In this document: in pieces, positions 45,401 through 49,142 of the stretch
Layout of the letters: every line of letters begins with the position of its first letter
How positions within the stretch are numbered: the first letter of the stretch is position 1
NCBI RefSeq assembly: GCF_000954115.1
Contig: NZ_CP010797.1
Location: 1,984,001 to 2,048,000 of the forward strand
DNA length: 64,000 bases
Origin: Rhodococcus sp. B7740
GTDB lineage: Bacteria > Actinomycetota > Actinomycetes > Mycobacteriales > Mycobacteriaceae
Direction: 5' to 3'
The notes under the pieces: generated by a model
What the model was told of the DNA's origin: nothing
What the model saw: only the letters and a program-made list of their open reading frames with translations
Database searches by the model: none
Program-made: the position numbers and the translations under genes

Positions 45401-48293
45401 ACGCTTTTCGGTCGAGCTTGCCGCTGGTGTTCAGCGGCAGGGCGTCGAGTACGACGACCGCTGCAGGCACCATGTACGACGGTAGGGAGTGACCGGCGAA
45501 CTCGATCGCCGCGGCGGATTCGATGGATCGTCCCGGGGTCGCGACCACGTACGCCACCAACTGATCACCGGTGACCGTCTGGACCACCAACACCACTGCC
45601 TGCGAGATGGATTCGTGGGCGAGCAGAACCGTTTCGATCTCACCGAGCTCGATGCGTTGTCCGCGGAACTTGACCTGGAAATCCGTCCGGCCGATGTAGT
45701 CCAGCACGCCGTCGCTGCGCCAGCGCACGAGGTCGCCGGTGCGGTACATCCGTTCGCCGCCGGTGCCGAAAGGGTTGGCGACGAAGCGATCCGAGCTCAG
45801 ATCGGGCCTGCCCACATAGCCGCGCGCCAACTGGACGCCGGCGAGGTACAGCTCTCCCGATTCGCCGATCGGGGTGGGTCGCAGGCGACCGTCGAGAACG
45901 AAGGCTTTCGTGTTCCACTCGGGCACACCGATCGGAACGGTGCGGGTGTCCTGCGGGCCGCTGGGGTGATAGGTGACCGAGACGGCGGCTTCGGTGGGGC
46001 CGTAGAGATTGTGCAGACCGGCTCGACACATCGAGCGGAACGCCGCCGCGGTCTCGACCGGCAGTGCCTCGCCGATGACGAACACGTGGCGCAGCGAACT
46101 GCAGGTGCCCGCGGGCGCGTTGGCCACGAACACCGTCAGCATCGACGGCACGAAATCGGTGACGGTGACTCGATGTTCGGCGATCTTGTCGGCCACGTAG
46201 ACCGAGTCTCGATGGCCGTCGGGAGTGGCGAGCACCATCGTCGCGCCGACCCGCAGCGGCAGGAAGAAACCCCAGAGCGAGACGTCGAAGGTGGTGGCCG
46301 TCTTCTGCAGGTAGACGTCGGAGGCGTCCATCGGATACTCCGAGAGCATCCATTCCATCTGATTGTGGATCGCCGCGTGTTCGACCGCGACACCCTTCGG
46401 ACGTCCGGTCGAACCGGAGGTGTAGATCACGTATGCGGTGTTCGAAAGTCTCAGTGGCGCAGTACGTTCGACATCCCGAACCGGCTCCGCGGACCTGGAC
46501 GTGCAGTCGACGAGGTCGACCGCAACCGTCTCGGTTCCCTCGGGCAGCGCAACGTCGTCGCGAGAGGAGATCAGCACGCAGCGCGGCTGTGCGGAGTCGA
46601 GAATGTACGCGGTGCGATCGGCAGGGTGGTCGGGGTCGATGGGCACCCAGGCACCGCCGGCCGCCACGATCGCGTACATGCCGACGACGAGGTCGAACGA
46701 ACGGCGGATCGAGAGTCCGACGAGAGTCTCGGGGCCTACCCCCATGTCGATCAGGTGGCGAGCCAGACCGTTCACCCGCGCCGAGAGTGCGCCGTAGGTG
46801 AGCGCTTCCCCCTCGTACACCAGGGCCGTCGCGTCGGGGTGCGCGGCCGCGGCGGCCTCGAAGGCGGACAGCAACGTGCGTGGTTCGGTCGGGTGCTCGG
46901 TGGCATTCCACTCGGCCACGACGAGTTCGCGTTCGACACCTTCGGTCAGGGCCAGATCCCACACCGCGTCCTTCGGCCCCGATGCCACGAACCGGGCGAA
47001 GAAATCGACGAACCTCTCGTGGTTCCGACCGGACTGCTCGGGTGCGTACAGATTGGGATTGGACTCGAAGTCGATGTGGGTGGTCGACCCGGCAACACTG
47101 GTGTAGAGGTTGAGCCCGAAATCCTCGATGAGGCCGGTCGAGAGAATGTTGATGCCGCCGACCATCGAACCGAGGCGCACCTCGCCGAAGAACAGCATGA
47201 TGTTGACCCACGGGCCGAAGAACGAGGCCTGACCGCTGACCGCTCCGGCATCACGCCGAATGTCCTCGTGCCGGTAGCGCTGGTGACGCAGCGCCCCGGA
47301 GACCTCGGCGTTGACGCGCGCGAGCAGCGTCTCGACGGTGGTGTCACCCGAGACGTCGAGACGTAGGGGAACGACGTTGGAGACCATGCCGCCGGAGCGG
47401 CGCAACACTGCAGTGGTGCGCGCGGTGACCGGGAGCGAGAGCACGACGTCCTCACGTCCGGTCATCTGCGCGAGGTAGGCGGCGAAGCCTGCGATGACGA
47501 TGGTCGCCATCGTCGTGTCGGTCTCGACACGCAGGGCTTCGAGTCTTTCCATCGTCTCGGCGGACAGAGCTGTGCTGTCGATCTGGCTCGTCGCCGCAGG
47601 GGCAGCGGTGTGACCGGCGAGAGTGGTGACTCCGTCGATGCCGTCGATCCGCGAAGCCCAGTACTCACGGTCGGCCTCGAAGCGGCTCGAGTCACGGTAG
47701 GCCACGTCGATGTCGTAGACCTTGGTCAGGTCCGATGCGAGATTCTTGCTCGGTTCGGTGCCCTCGACCGCCGCGGTGTAGAGCTCGGCCGCGCGGTTCA
47801 TGAACGTGACGGCACCGAATCCGTCGAGCACAACGTGATGCACGCGCTCGTACCAGAACCAGACGTCGTCCTCGAGGCGCAGGACGGTCGCGGCGATCAG
47901 TCGGTCGCGGAGAATGTCGATGGGCGCGCTGTAGTCGCCGTGCATCCAAGCCAGGGCCGCTGCCCGCGGATCGGCCTCGCCGCGCAGGTCTAGGTAGTTC
48001 AGAGAGTCGTCGAGGGTGGGATCGACGACCTGCCGGGGCTCGGCGTCGATCTCGACGATGCGCACGAATCCGGACTGCAGCTCGAGTGCTGCCTGTGAGG
48101 ACGCTCGACGAAGCAGATCCACATCGAGGTCGCCGTGCAGCTCGATGTACTGGGCGATGTTCGCGGGTACCGAGGGGTCCACATGCTGCGCGAACCACAT
48201 TCCCAATTGGGCCGGTGACAGTGGGAACGACGAATGCTCAGGACCGCCGACTCCGTCGTCGCGTCCAGCACCTTCCACACCTAGCGGGTCCAA
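27408..48293 (-). CDS. NRPS1, giant initiating six-module synthetase (6961 aa)
   Basis: First subunit. Approximate residues: starter C 20-450, A1 460-960, T1 1011, C2, A2 1525, T2 2094, C3, A3 2603, T3 3153, C4, A4 3659, T4 4218, C5, A5 4724, T5 5281, C6, A6 5791, T6 6354, C7 6410-6845, A-like tail to 6961. Pocket residues read against GrsA: A1 DVWDFILVS (unassigned), A2 DFWNIGMVH (Thr), A3 and A4 DVWHFSLVD (Ser), A5 DFWNVGMVH (Thr), A6 DLWHLILVS (unassigned). Every carrier keeps GGNSL, and C2-C7 keep HHxxxDG. There are no E domains, so residues 1-6 should stay L. The start is TTG at 48293, with AGAGAGGA 5 nt upstream; GTG at 48278 is a weaker option. The protein ends with C7, so module 7 continues on NRPS2. 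Carrier motifs lie near 45250, 42000, 38825, 35629, 32441 and 29223. Confidence 0.97.
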   Translation of the reverse strand: MDPLGVEGAGRDDGVGGPEHSSFPLSPAQLGMWFAQHVDPSVPANIAQYIELHGDLDVDLLRRASSQAALELQSGFVRIVEIDAEPRQVVDPTLDDSLNYLDLRGEADPRAAALAWMHGDYSAPIDILRDRLIAATVLRLEDDVWFWYERVHHVVLDGFGAVTFMNRAAELYTAAVEGTEPSKNLASDLTKVYDIDVAYRDSSRFEADREYWASRIDGIDGVTTLAGHTAAPAATSQIDSTALSAETMERLEALRVETDTTMATIVIAGFAAYLAQMTGREDVVLSLPVTARTTAVLRRSGGMVSNVVPLRLDVSGDTTVETLLARVNAEVSGALRHQRYRHEDIRRDAGAVSGQASFFGPWVNIMLFFGEVRLGSMVGGINILSTGLIEDFGLNLYTSVAGSTTHIDFESNPNLYAPEQSGRNHERFVDFFARFVASGPKDAVWDLALTEGVERELVVAEWNATEHPTEPRTLLSAFEAAAAAHPDATALVYEGEALTYGALSARVNGLARHLIDMGVGPETLVGLSIRRSFDLVVGMYAIVAAGGAWVPIDPDHPADRTAYILDSAQPRCVLISSRDDVALPEGTETVAVDLVDCTSRSAEPVRDVERTAPLRLSNTAYVIYTSGSTGRPKGVAVEHAAIHNQMEWMLSEYPMDASDVYLQKTATTFDVSLWGFFLPLRVGATMVLATPDGHRDSVYVADKIAEHRVTVTDFVPSMLTVFVANAPAGTCSSLRHVFVIGEALPVETAAAFRSMCRAGLHNLYGPTEAAVSVTYHPSGPQDTRTVPIGVPEWNTKAFVLDGRLRPTPIGESGELYLAGVQLARGYVGRPDLSSDRFVANPFGTGGERMYRTGDLVRWRSDGVLDYIGRTDFQVKFRGQRIELGEIETVLLAHESISQAVVLVVQTVTGDQLVAYVVATPGRSIESAAAIEFAGHSLPSYMVPAAVVVLDALPLNTSGKLDRKALPEPMFSSAKKYRAPQSRAEYVVAGIYEDLLGASKVGLDEDFFELGGNSLIATQLVTRVGSALGVRLGVRELFEAPTVGALAARAESAARLGADTPVLESRERPERIPLSPAQQRMWFLNRFDPTTAVYNLPFSVRLTGPLDVVALSAAFADVVDRHETLRTVYPEVDGSPEQVVLTAARTPATILPVRVERDELGGRLHELVGKGFDVTVDTPFRIALFEISPTEHELAMVLHHIAADGASFGPLARDVLVAYSSRIKGRAPEWTPLEVQYADYALWQRAVLGPETDPLSLASREIAYWRATLEDLPDQLTLPSSRPRPAVSSNAGSKLRVDVPARLHASLASLARANNASLFMVMQSAYALLLARLSGTTDIAIGAPVAGRGEPALDDLVGMFVNTLVLRTEVDPALTFEELLSRVRDTDLSAFAHADVPFERLVEVLNPVRSTSRHPLFQVAISLESAMSRELTVGGLRAEAAEFDVPIAKFDVQLWLTEHLDDGAPAGIDAVFEYATDLFDADLVESFARRFLAILDAVTTDATLPVGDVTIVDAAEHRSVLSQWNASGDDVSRELTLVDLLDAAAAAHPDAVAVRFDGASMTYAEFDAHTNRLARVLISHGVGPESLVAVALPRSAELVVALVAVIKAGGGYLPVDPSYPLDRVEYMLDDARPTTVLLSGSDRVELPSDVETRTGAALLDIDTLDLSSVSCDPVTDGDRTSPLRPENVAYVIYTSGSTGKPKGVMIPHRNVVRLLDNTDSVYGFGADDVWTMFHSYAFDFSVWELWGPLLYGGTLVVVDYFTSRSPEAFHRLLVDEQVTVLNQTPSAFYQLSEADRTTATEHGELSLRYVIFGGEALEQRRLTGWFERHGHRAPQLVNMYGITETTVHVSYRALDAASVESSASVVGKPIAGLRVFVLDTRLHPVPVGVPGEMYVAGGQLARGYLGRRELTSVRFVANPFASGADEGSLLYRTGDLAQWNAAGELEYLGRSDDQVKVRGFRIELGEVEAAVTAQPTVTQAAVIVREDSPGAARLVAYVVSAAVDGRPIVDIEDIRTGIAEMLPEYMVPSAFVVLDAIPLTVNGKLDRRALPAPVFEVREFRAPTTPIEEIVADVFADVLGVERVGLDDDFFELGGNSLIATQVVSRLGVALDATVPVRMLFEASTVALLAVRVEQAAGEGGRIALVATVRPERIPLSLAQQRMWFLNRFDADSTAYNIPFALRLTGELDVAALQVAIMDVIDRHESLRTVYPDTAAGPQQSILDAAQTVPNLMPVPTSAADIQRQVFSLASTTFDVTVNVPIQARLFEIGPREHVIAMVVHHISADGWSMGPLARDLMIAYASRTAWENPAWMPLEVQYADYSLWQRSVLGSEDDPQSLISGQVDYWADMLAGLPDQLDLPTDRPRPNRQSYQGSSIRFDVPAEVHRGLSSLAHTHNASLFMVVHAALAVLLARLSGTEDIAIGTPVAGRGDAALDDVVGMFVNTLVLRTDIESGRTFSEQIGRAREVALGAFGHADLPFERLVEVLNPSRSQARHPLFQVMLSFENLTRTHVDLPGLSVDSVALDAEVAKFDLQLTVTESIGVDGRGQGMAAELTYATDLFDAATVRGFSERFVRILGAVVADPSLSVGDIDLLDDGERDRVVTAWNRTEHEVPDQVTLVDLFDRQVAETPDAQALVFEGERLTYAEFAGRANRLARLLVSVGVGPDSLVGLAIGRSLDLFVGMYAIVKAGAGYVPIDPSQPVDRNEYIVATAAPVRVLSTTRDHVEFAGVETVDIDTVDVSGLSPLPLSDAERTAPLRASNLAYVIFTSGSTGRPKGVGVSHEAIVNRLLWMQHEYGLSAGDVVLQKTPSTFDVSVWEFFWALQNGASVAIAVPDGHRDALYLLDVIAREHVSVVHFVPSMMSVFVPEVERRRASGASLRLVFASGEALAPTTARALRRAIAGVELHNLYGPTEAAVDVTYHAVTDEDSEVMPIGAPVWNTSVYVLDSRLNPTPVGVAGELYLAGTQLARGYVGRSDLTADRFVAHPFATGGRRLYRTGDVVRWNRNGELEYVGRSDFQVKLRGLRIELGEIESALLAQRSISQAVVVVRHEQLVGYVVPSGASVETGAVLGALRSRLAEYMVPSTLIVLEEFPLGASGKLDRKALPDPAFEVTEYREPTNDIERTVAEVFAQVLGLERVGLDDDFFDLGGNSLIATQLVSRLGVAMDTRIAVRELFDTSTVADLAARLGTLVATGSRPPLVPQQRPQHIPLSLAQQRMWFLNKFDVESAANNIPIAVRLSGLLDRRAMQIAVADVVARQQSLRTVFPETDGTAHQVIVDAASATPDLTPIEIAAHDVAGALRDLATTGFDLSKDLPFRTRLFEVSPTEHLLVFVVHHIAADGFSLGPLTRDVMNAYAARSLNQEPFWSPLPVDYADYSLWQREVLGSEDDPQSVVSQQIDYWTTALAGLPDQLDVPSDRPRPVVASNSGALVRFSIDEDLHRALIDAARAENASLFMVVHTSLAVLLSRLSGEADIAIGTPVAGRGEAALDDLIGMFVNTLVLRTEIDTSRRFDQVLADTRETDLSALAHVDVPFERLVEILNPARSTARHPLVQVVLAFQNLGQKDLELPGLSVSGVDFETLVALFDLQFTFVESIGPSGAPQGMTVDVTYATDLFDEATVVALGDRLITVLEAVAGNLSTVVGDIELLEPVERRRVLVDWNDTEHELDRAQTLASLAGQVDSASPALVFGDDTLTHGEFQERVARLARYLIAHGVGPESAVGIAARRSVELLVGIHAIIAAGGAYVPIDPDQPAERIAHILGTAAPVCVLTTSRDEVAADGVEVIDIDTLDLSGFSDTPITDADRISALAPSNTAYVIFTSGSTGQPKGVAVTHEAIVNRLLWMQSEYELAADDVVLQKTPVTFDVSVWELFWPLQIGATLVIAKPEGHRDPQYLLETIEAQSVTTAHFVPSLLEVFVSVVAAAPSPAATSLRTLFASGEALPAEVGDRLRRVLPGVALHNLYGPTEAAVDVTYHAVTEADVDLVPIGVPVWNTRTYVLDARLSPVAPGVAGELYLAGVQLARGYLGRTDLTADRFLPDPFGEPGTRMYRTGDLVRWRAVSSGSGRLEYLGRTDFQVKLRGLRIELGEIETVLRRHPSVESAVVLVRQTAAAGDQLVAYVVPAVGGTVDVAELADFASRSLASYMVPAATVVLDALPLTPNGKLDRRALPEPNIEQRPFRAPSTTSEIVVAEVFRDVLGIDVVGADDEFFALGGNSLVATRVASRIGAALDTTVTVRTIFEASTVSALAAKLDELSGSGRRIPLVRTDLPDLVPLSLAQRRMWFLNRFDPESATENLPVAIELSGDLDIAALHAAVADVVERHESLRTVYPEVDGVASQVIVPAEQVTPDLVPTATTTAELPSALAALAMGGFDVTAAPPLRAALFELDSDRHVLAFVTHHIAADGFSIGPMTRDLMVAYAARSAGTEPGWTPLAVRYVDYTLWQQAVLGSEDDPTSPVSNQIRHWTRALSALPDEVTFPGDRVRPDRSSYRGGNITLALDAETHGRLGDVARANQSSLFMVLHSSLAVLLARLSGETDIAIGTPVAGRGEAALDDVIGMFVNTLVLRTDIDHGDAFTELLARARETDLSAFAHAEVPFERLVEVLDPPRSAARHPLVQVMLTVQNMEQTELELPGLSVRAVDLDVETAKFDVQFTFTENHVDGGMTIDVTFARDLYDDSTARALGERLIRVLESVAGDPGQRIGDLPVMDEAERGRVLALAQDAPAVADSLDTIVDLFAARVAEDPDAPAVVFEGAHRSYREIDESSTALARILAAQGVGPESLVAVVLPRTADLVVALLAVLKAGGAYVPIDPSYPADRIEFVLTDSRPVAVLTWTGVDVALPATLPRIDIDTAPADGDGASADPVPASAASTAYVIYTSGSTGKPKGVLIPHRNVVRLLANTARHFDFGRHDVWTLFHSFAFDFSVWELWGPLTTGGSVVVVDYFTSRSPEALRELLVRERVTVLNQTPSAFYQLDQVDRTAGSADDYSLRYIVFGGEALELRRLTGWFERHGDDSPQLVNMYGITETTVHVSHRVVDARSAAQASGSLVGRAISGLSVYVLDSRLSLVPAGVPGEMYVSGGQVARGYLGRAGLSATRFVADPFAGDGSVLYRTGDVARWSTDGELEFVGRADDQVKIRGFRIELGEVESAVASAPAVGQAAVIVREDTPGAARLVAYVVPAAESTIDIDVVRAAVGENLPEYMVPSAFVVLDAIPLTANGKLDRRALPEPAARTREFRPPTTPVEGMVADVFADVLGIERVGLDDDFFELGGNSLVATQVVSRLGAAAQTTVPVRALFEAPTVAALAARVEQGSGAAARPALVASTRPSRVPLSLAQQRMWFLNRFDSESTAYNIPFALRLSGRLDVDALQRAVSDVIQRHETLRSVYPDSPEGPHQVIVPMSEVPTTLEVIDTDAASVTARVLELLSATFDVTTRVPLKTALFRVSDTEFVLGMVIHHISADGLSVMPLSTDVMTAYAARTRGSDPAWAPLPVQYADYALWQRQVLGSEEDSESIAAQQIRYWEAALAELPEQIELPLDRPRPAEQTFRGGRIDFRIDAAAHARLTELARAHNATVFMAVHAAFAVLLSRISGSPDIVVGTPIAGRGEAAIENLVGMFVNTLVLRLDVAGGASFEDLLDAARETDLQAFANSDIPFERLVEVVNPTRSTARHPLFQVGFSFQNFARREFELDGLDISALDTETGTSQFDLHLIVSDAPREDEVSGGFDALLTYATDLFDERTARSLVARFEGVLDAVAASPSTPVGDLDLFLDGELPAIVDEWNDTDRDFDSADGTTLADLFVDSAARNGDAVALVHDDGTLTYGEFSERVSRLARHLIGLGVGPEVPVGLAIRRSVDLLVGMYAISVAGGAYVPIDPDQPAERNALVLETAAPLCVLTSGAVGPEISSAATVVDLTQLDLASFSPAPVDASERSGVLSADNTAYVIFTSGSTGRPKGVAVSNGAVVNQLNWLRAEYGLDETDAALLKTAATFDLSVWEFWSQLTSGGRLVVANPEGHRDPDYLLTLVRRHSVTTLHLVPSMLSMLGTVAAGELSPDLRRVLAIGEALPAAVAQDFRRHNGSAELHNLYGPTEAAVSVTSHPVTDADTVAVPIGVPEANSAVFVLDSRLHPVPAGVTGELYLAGTQLARGYFGRADLTAERFVANPFDTNGTRMYRTGDLVRWRVPLVDGEPAAARLEYIERADFQVKIRGFRIELGEIEAALRAQATVADTAVVVHSGESMGDQLVAYVVGQSGAVLDVASVEAELARAVPSYMVPAAFVVLDALPLNANGKLDRRALPAPQFEVAEFRAPVTPIEEIVASTVAELLGLDRAGLDDDFFALGGNSLVATQLVSRLGQALDAQIPVRAVFAASTVAGLAAHIAPLVGGGARRELTVRERPDLLPLSIAQERMWTINRIDPGSSAYNIPVAVRLTGELDIDSLRGAFDDVLGRHEILRTAYPDSVDGPVQQIGSVAEVGIELTPEQVEPDAVISRLTETLGAGFDVTKSVPVRAALLQVGENEHVLAVVAHHIAADGFSMGPLIRDVMVAYTARVAGEMPAWTPLPVQYADFALWQREVLGSESDPDSPLAKQLAYWTTELAGAPEQLALPLDRPRPPRPTMQGASYDFSFGTDIASAIEKIAGEHSATTFMVVHSAFAVLLSRLSNSSDISIGTPTAGRGEQQLDELVGMFVNTLVLRTRLNQSGTFVELLQQAKDKDLAAFGHADVPFERLVDALGRARSSAYTPLFQAMLTFQNHVTGTFELPGLQVQALPAGEDQAKFDLQLTAVERFDDTGALRDIEATFTYATAILDESSIATFADRLLRILNAVVSDPDVVLRSIDILSDEEKAEFAPRTKPKTVDDLPELVARAATVAPDAVAIEHESTTVDFAALHAKLAQMSATMGSAMKPQALVTVTLSALIPGILPALGAEGLTAALASLIERAESVIASS
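27411..27700 (-). other. A-domain-like tail at the NRPS1 C terminus
   Basis: The last 95 or so residues after C7 resemble only the first part of an A domain and then end at a stop. Segments TVDDLPELV, VAPDAVAIEH and KPQALVTVTL line up with the N-terminal remnant of NRPS2. No ATP-loop or carrier follows. Being present on both partner ends suggests a docking pair or a duplicated breakpoint; either way C7 must act on carrier 7 of NRPS2. Confidence 0.8.
39451..40442 (-). repeat. Copy 2 of near-identical A-domain tract (module 3)
   Basis: Partner of 22829-23820, in A3 of NRPS1. The block 39688-40442 matches 23066-23820 with five differences by eye. The rest of each A domain is similar but clearly diverged, so exchange was local. 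Both copies share the same odd codon use. Confidence 0.9.
46950..48230 (-). other. EntF/DhbF-like starter condensation domain
   Basis: First domain of NRPS1, with no carrier before it. It differs from the other C domains: PLSPAQLGMWFAQ, WFWYERVHHVVLDGFGAV with intact HHxxxDG, and a late block RHQRYRHEDIRRDAG followed by FFGPWVNIMLFF. That late block resembles the N-terminal C domain of EntF (RHQRYDAEQIVRDSG, FGPVLNIKVF), which accepts an aryl group from a separate carrier. It therefore probably caps residue 1 with an acyl or aryl group supplied in trans. The donor is not in this window. Confidence 0.75.
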
Positions 48294-48298
48294 TCGAA

Positions 48299-48306
48299 TC
48301 CTCTCT
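48299..48306 (-). promoter_or_regulatory. Ribosome binding site supporting the TTG start of NRPS1
   Basis: AGAGAGGA on the minus strand lies 5 nt upstream of TTG 48293. No other in-frame start nearby has a comparable site, so it decides the start. Confidence 0.65.
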
Positions 48307-48326
48307 TTCCCACAATCACATGCGCC

Positions 48327-48360
48327 CCCACCGGCTGCCGAATCGGCAGCGATCGGTGGG
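48327..48360 (-). promoter_or_regulatory. Nested inverted repeat in the NRPS leader
   Basis: A perfect 17-bp palindrome (48334-48350; 8-bp arms GCTGCCGA and TCGGCAGC around one base) sits inside a second 7-bp inverted repeat (48327-48333 with 48354-48360). It lies 34 nt upstream of the NRPS1 start. It could be an operator for a dimeric repressor or a leader hairpin. No U-run follows, so a simple terminator is less likely. Confidence 0.55.
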
Positions 48361-48484
48361 CACCGAACACATCGAGCAAATTGCCTACGTCGTTCTTTAT
48401 TTTCTCACCGGAAACAAGTCGAAGTTACCTTTCAGTACATATCCGTGTGTATGCACCGGGTCGTTACAAGTCGGTACCCGATTC
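48361..48484 (-). promoter_or_regulatory. Probable promoter region of the NRPS operon
   Basis: The only non-coding stretch of any size in the window (48294-48561, 268 bp). It contains AT-rich patches on the minus strand (GAGAAAATAAAGAA, GGATATGTACTG) unlike the surrounding high-GC coding DNA. I could not fix a convincing -35/-10 pair. It is placed as the promoter because NRPS1 is the first gene of the operon. Confidence 0.35.
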
Positions 48485-48510
48485 GGAGTCGCCCGACACA
48501 CTCCGACTCC
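48485..48510 (-). terminator. Possible terminator hairpin after the PPOX gene
   Basis: Inverted repeat with 7-bp arms (48485-48491 and 48504-48510) and a 12-nt loop, about 50 nt downstream of the flavoenzyme stop and upstream of the NRPS leader. No U-run is present, so the assignment is weak; it could equally be an operator. Confidence 0.3.
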
Positions 48511-48561
48511 ATTCGGCACCCGGTCAATCTACAGGCCCGACAGCGCGGATCCCGCCGGTCG

Positions 48562-48987
48562 TCATCCCGTCATGTCGAAAGCGGCGATTACCTTGGTCGG
48601 CGTGATCCGAACGATCAATTCGCCCGGTACGCCGTTGCGGGTGCCGAACTCCTCGGCTCGCTCGCGGCCCATGTACCTGGCCCCGATCTCGGTCGCTGTG
48701 CGGACCAACTCGGCCGGGTCCTCGTCGACCGACGCAATGCCCTGCACCTGGACGAATCCGTACGGCGGCTCCTCGAGATCGACGGTGAGGACGACGCGGG
48801 GATCACGGCGGATCGATTTTCCCTTGGCCGTGTCTCCCCCGGTGTTGAACACGATCGCGTCGCCCTCGACGACGAACCAGATGGGTGCCACCAGTGGCCT
48901 TCCGTCGGAGGCGAGGTACCCGAGCTTTCCGGTGCGGGTGCCCGCGGACAGAAACTCGCGTACGCGCGGATCGGTGATCGACGTCAT
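48562..48987 (-). CDS. PPOX-class (F420/FMN-dependent) oxidoreductase family protein
   Basis: 141-residue split-barrel protein of the pyridoxamine-phosphate-oxidase-like family, in actinobacteria often F420-binding. Visible family blocks are LGYLASDGRPLVAPIWFVV, IVFNTGGDTAKGKSIRRDP and VQVQGIASVDEDP, covering the usual strand-rich core with the basic cofactor-contact segment. The start ATG at 48987 (MTSITDPRVREFL) is chosen because family members begin shortly before such a segment; an upstream in-frame GTG is close by and both ribosome sites are weak. It is a single gene between the NRPS operon and the glycerate kinase operon. Substrate unknown. A link to the peptide pathway is not shown. 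Confidence 0.85.
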   Translation of the reverse strand: MTSITDPRVREFLSAGTRTGKLGYLASDGRPLVAPIWFVVEGDAIVFNTGGDTAKGKSIRRDPRVVLTVDLEEPPYGFVQVQGIASVDEDPAELVRTATEIGARYMGRERAEEFGTRNGVPGELIVRITPTKVIAAFDMTG

Positions 48988-49142
48988 CGCTGTCACGCTA
49001 CGCGGGTGGTCCGACAGAAGCGGCGACCTCGGACACTTCCGCAGGTCTGCGGGGCCGATTCGCACTGCTCGGACATCCCCGACCAGCTCTCGTGCGTCGT
49101 ACGGACGATGCGCGCGGTCGATTCCGCTCGACCGGTGCCGAC

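Noticed and set aside
6490..46000. Dual epimerization/condensation domains in the standard modules
   Set aside because: Their HHI(A/S)ADG motifs are intact, but I saw no HHxxxxxGD-type N-terminal motif; they look like ordinary L-accepting C domains.
1..48293. CRISPR array or transposon-type repeats suggested by many recurring short motifs
   Set aside because: The recurrence has a 3.1-3.3 kb spacing and matches the conserved A, C and T motifs of NRPS modules. No spacer-repeat pattern, transposase or terminal inverted repeats were seen.
48988..49065. 26-residue N-terminal extension of the PPOX protein
   Set aside because: The extension is not family-like; the protein starts naturally at MTSITDPRVREFL.
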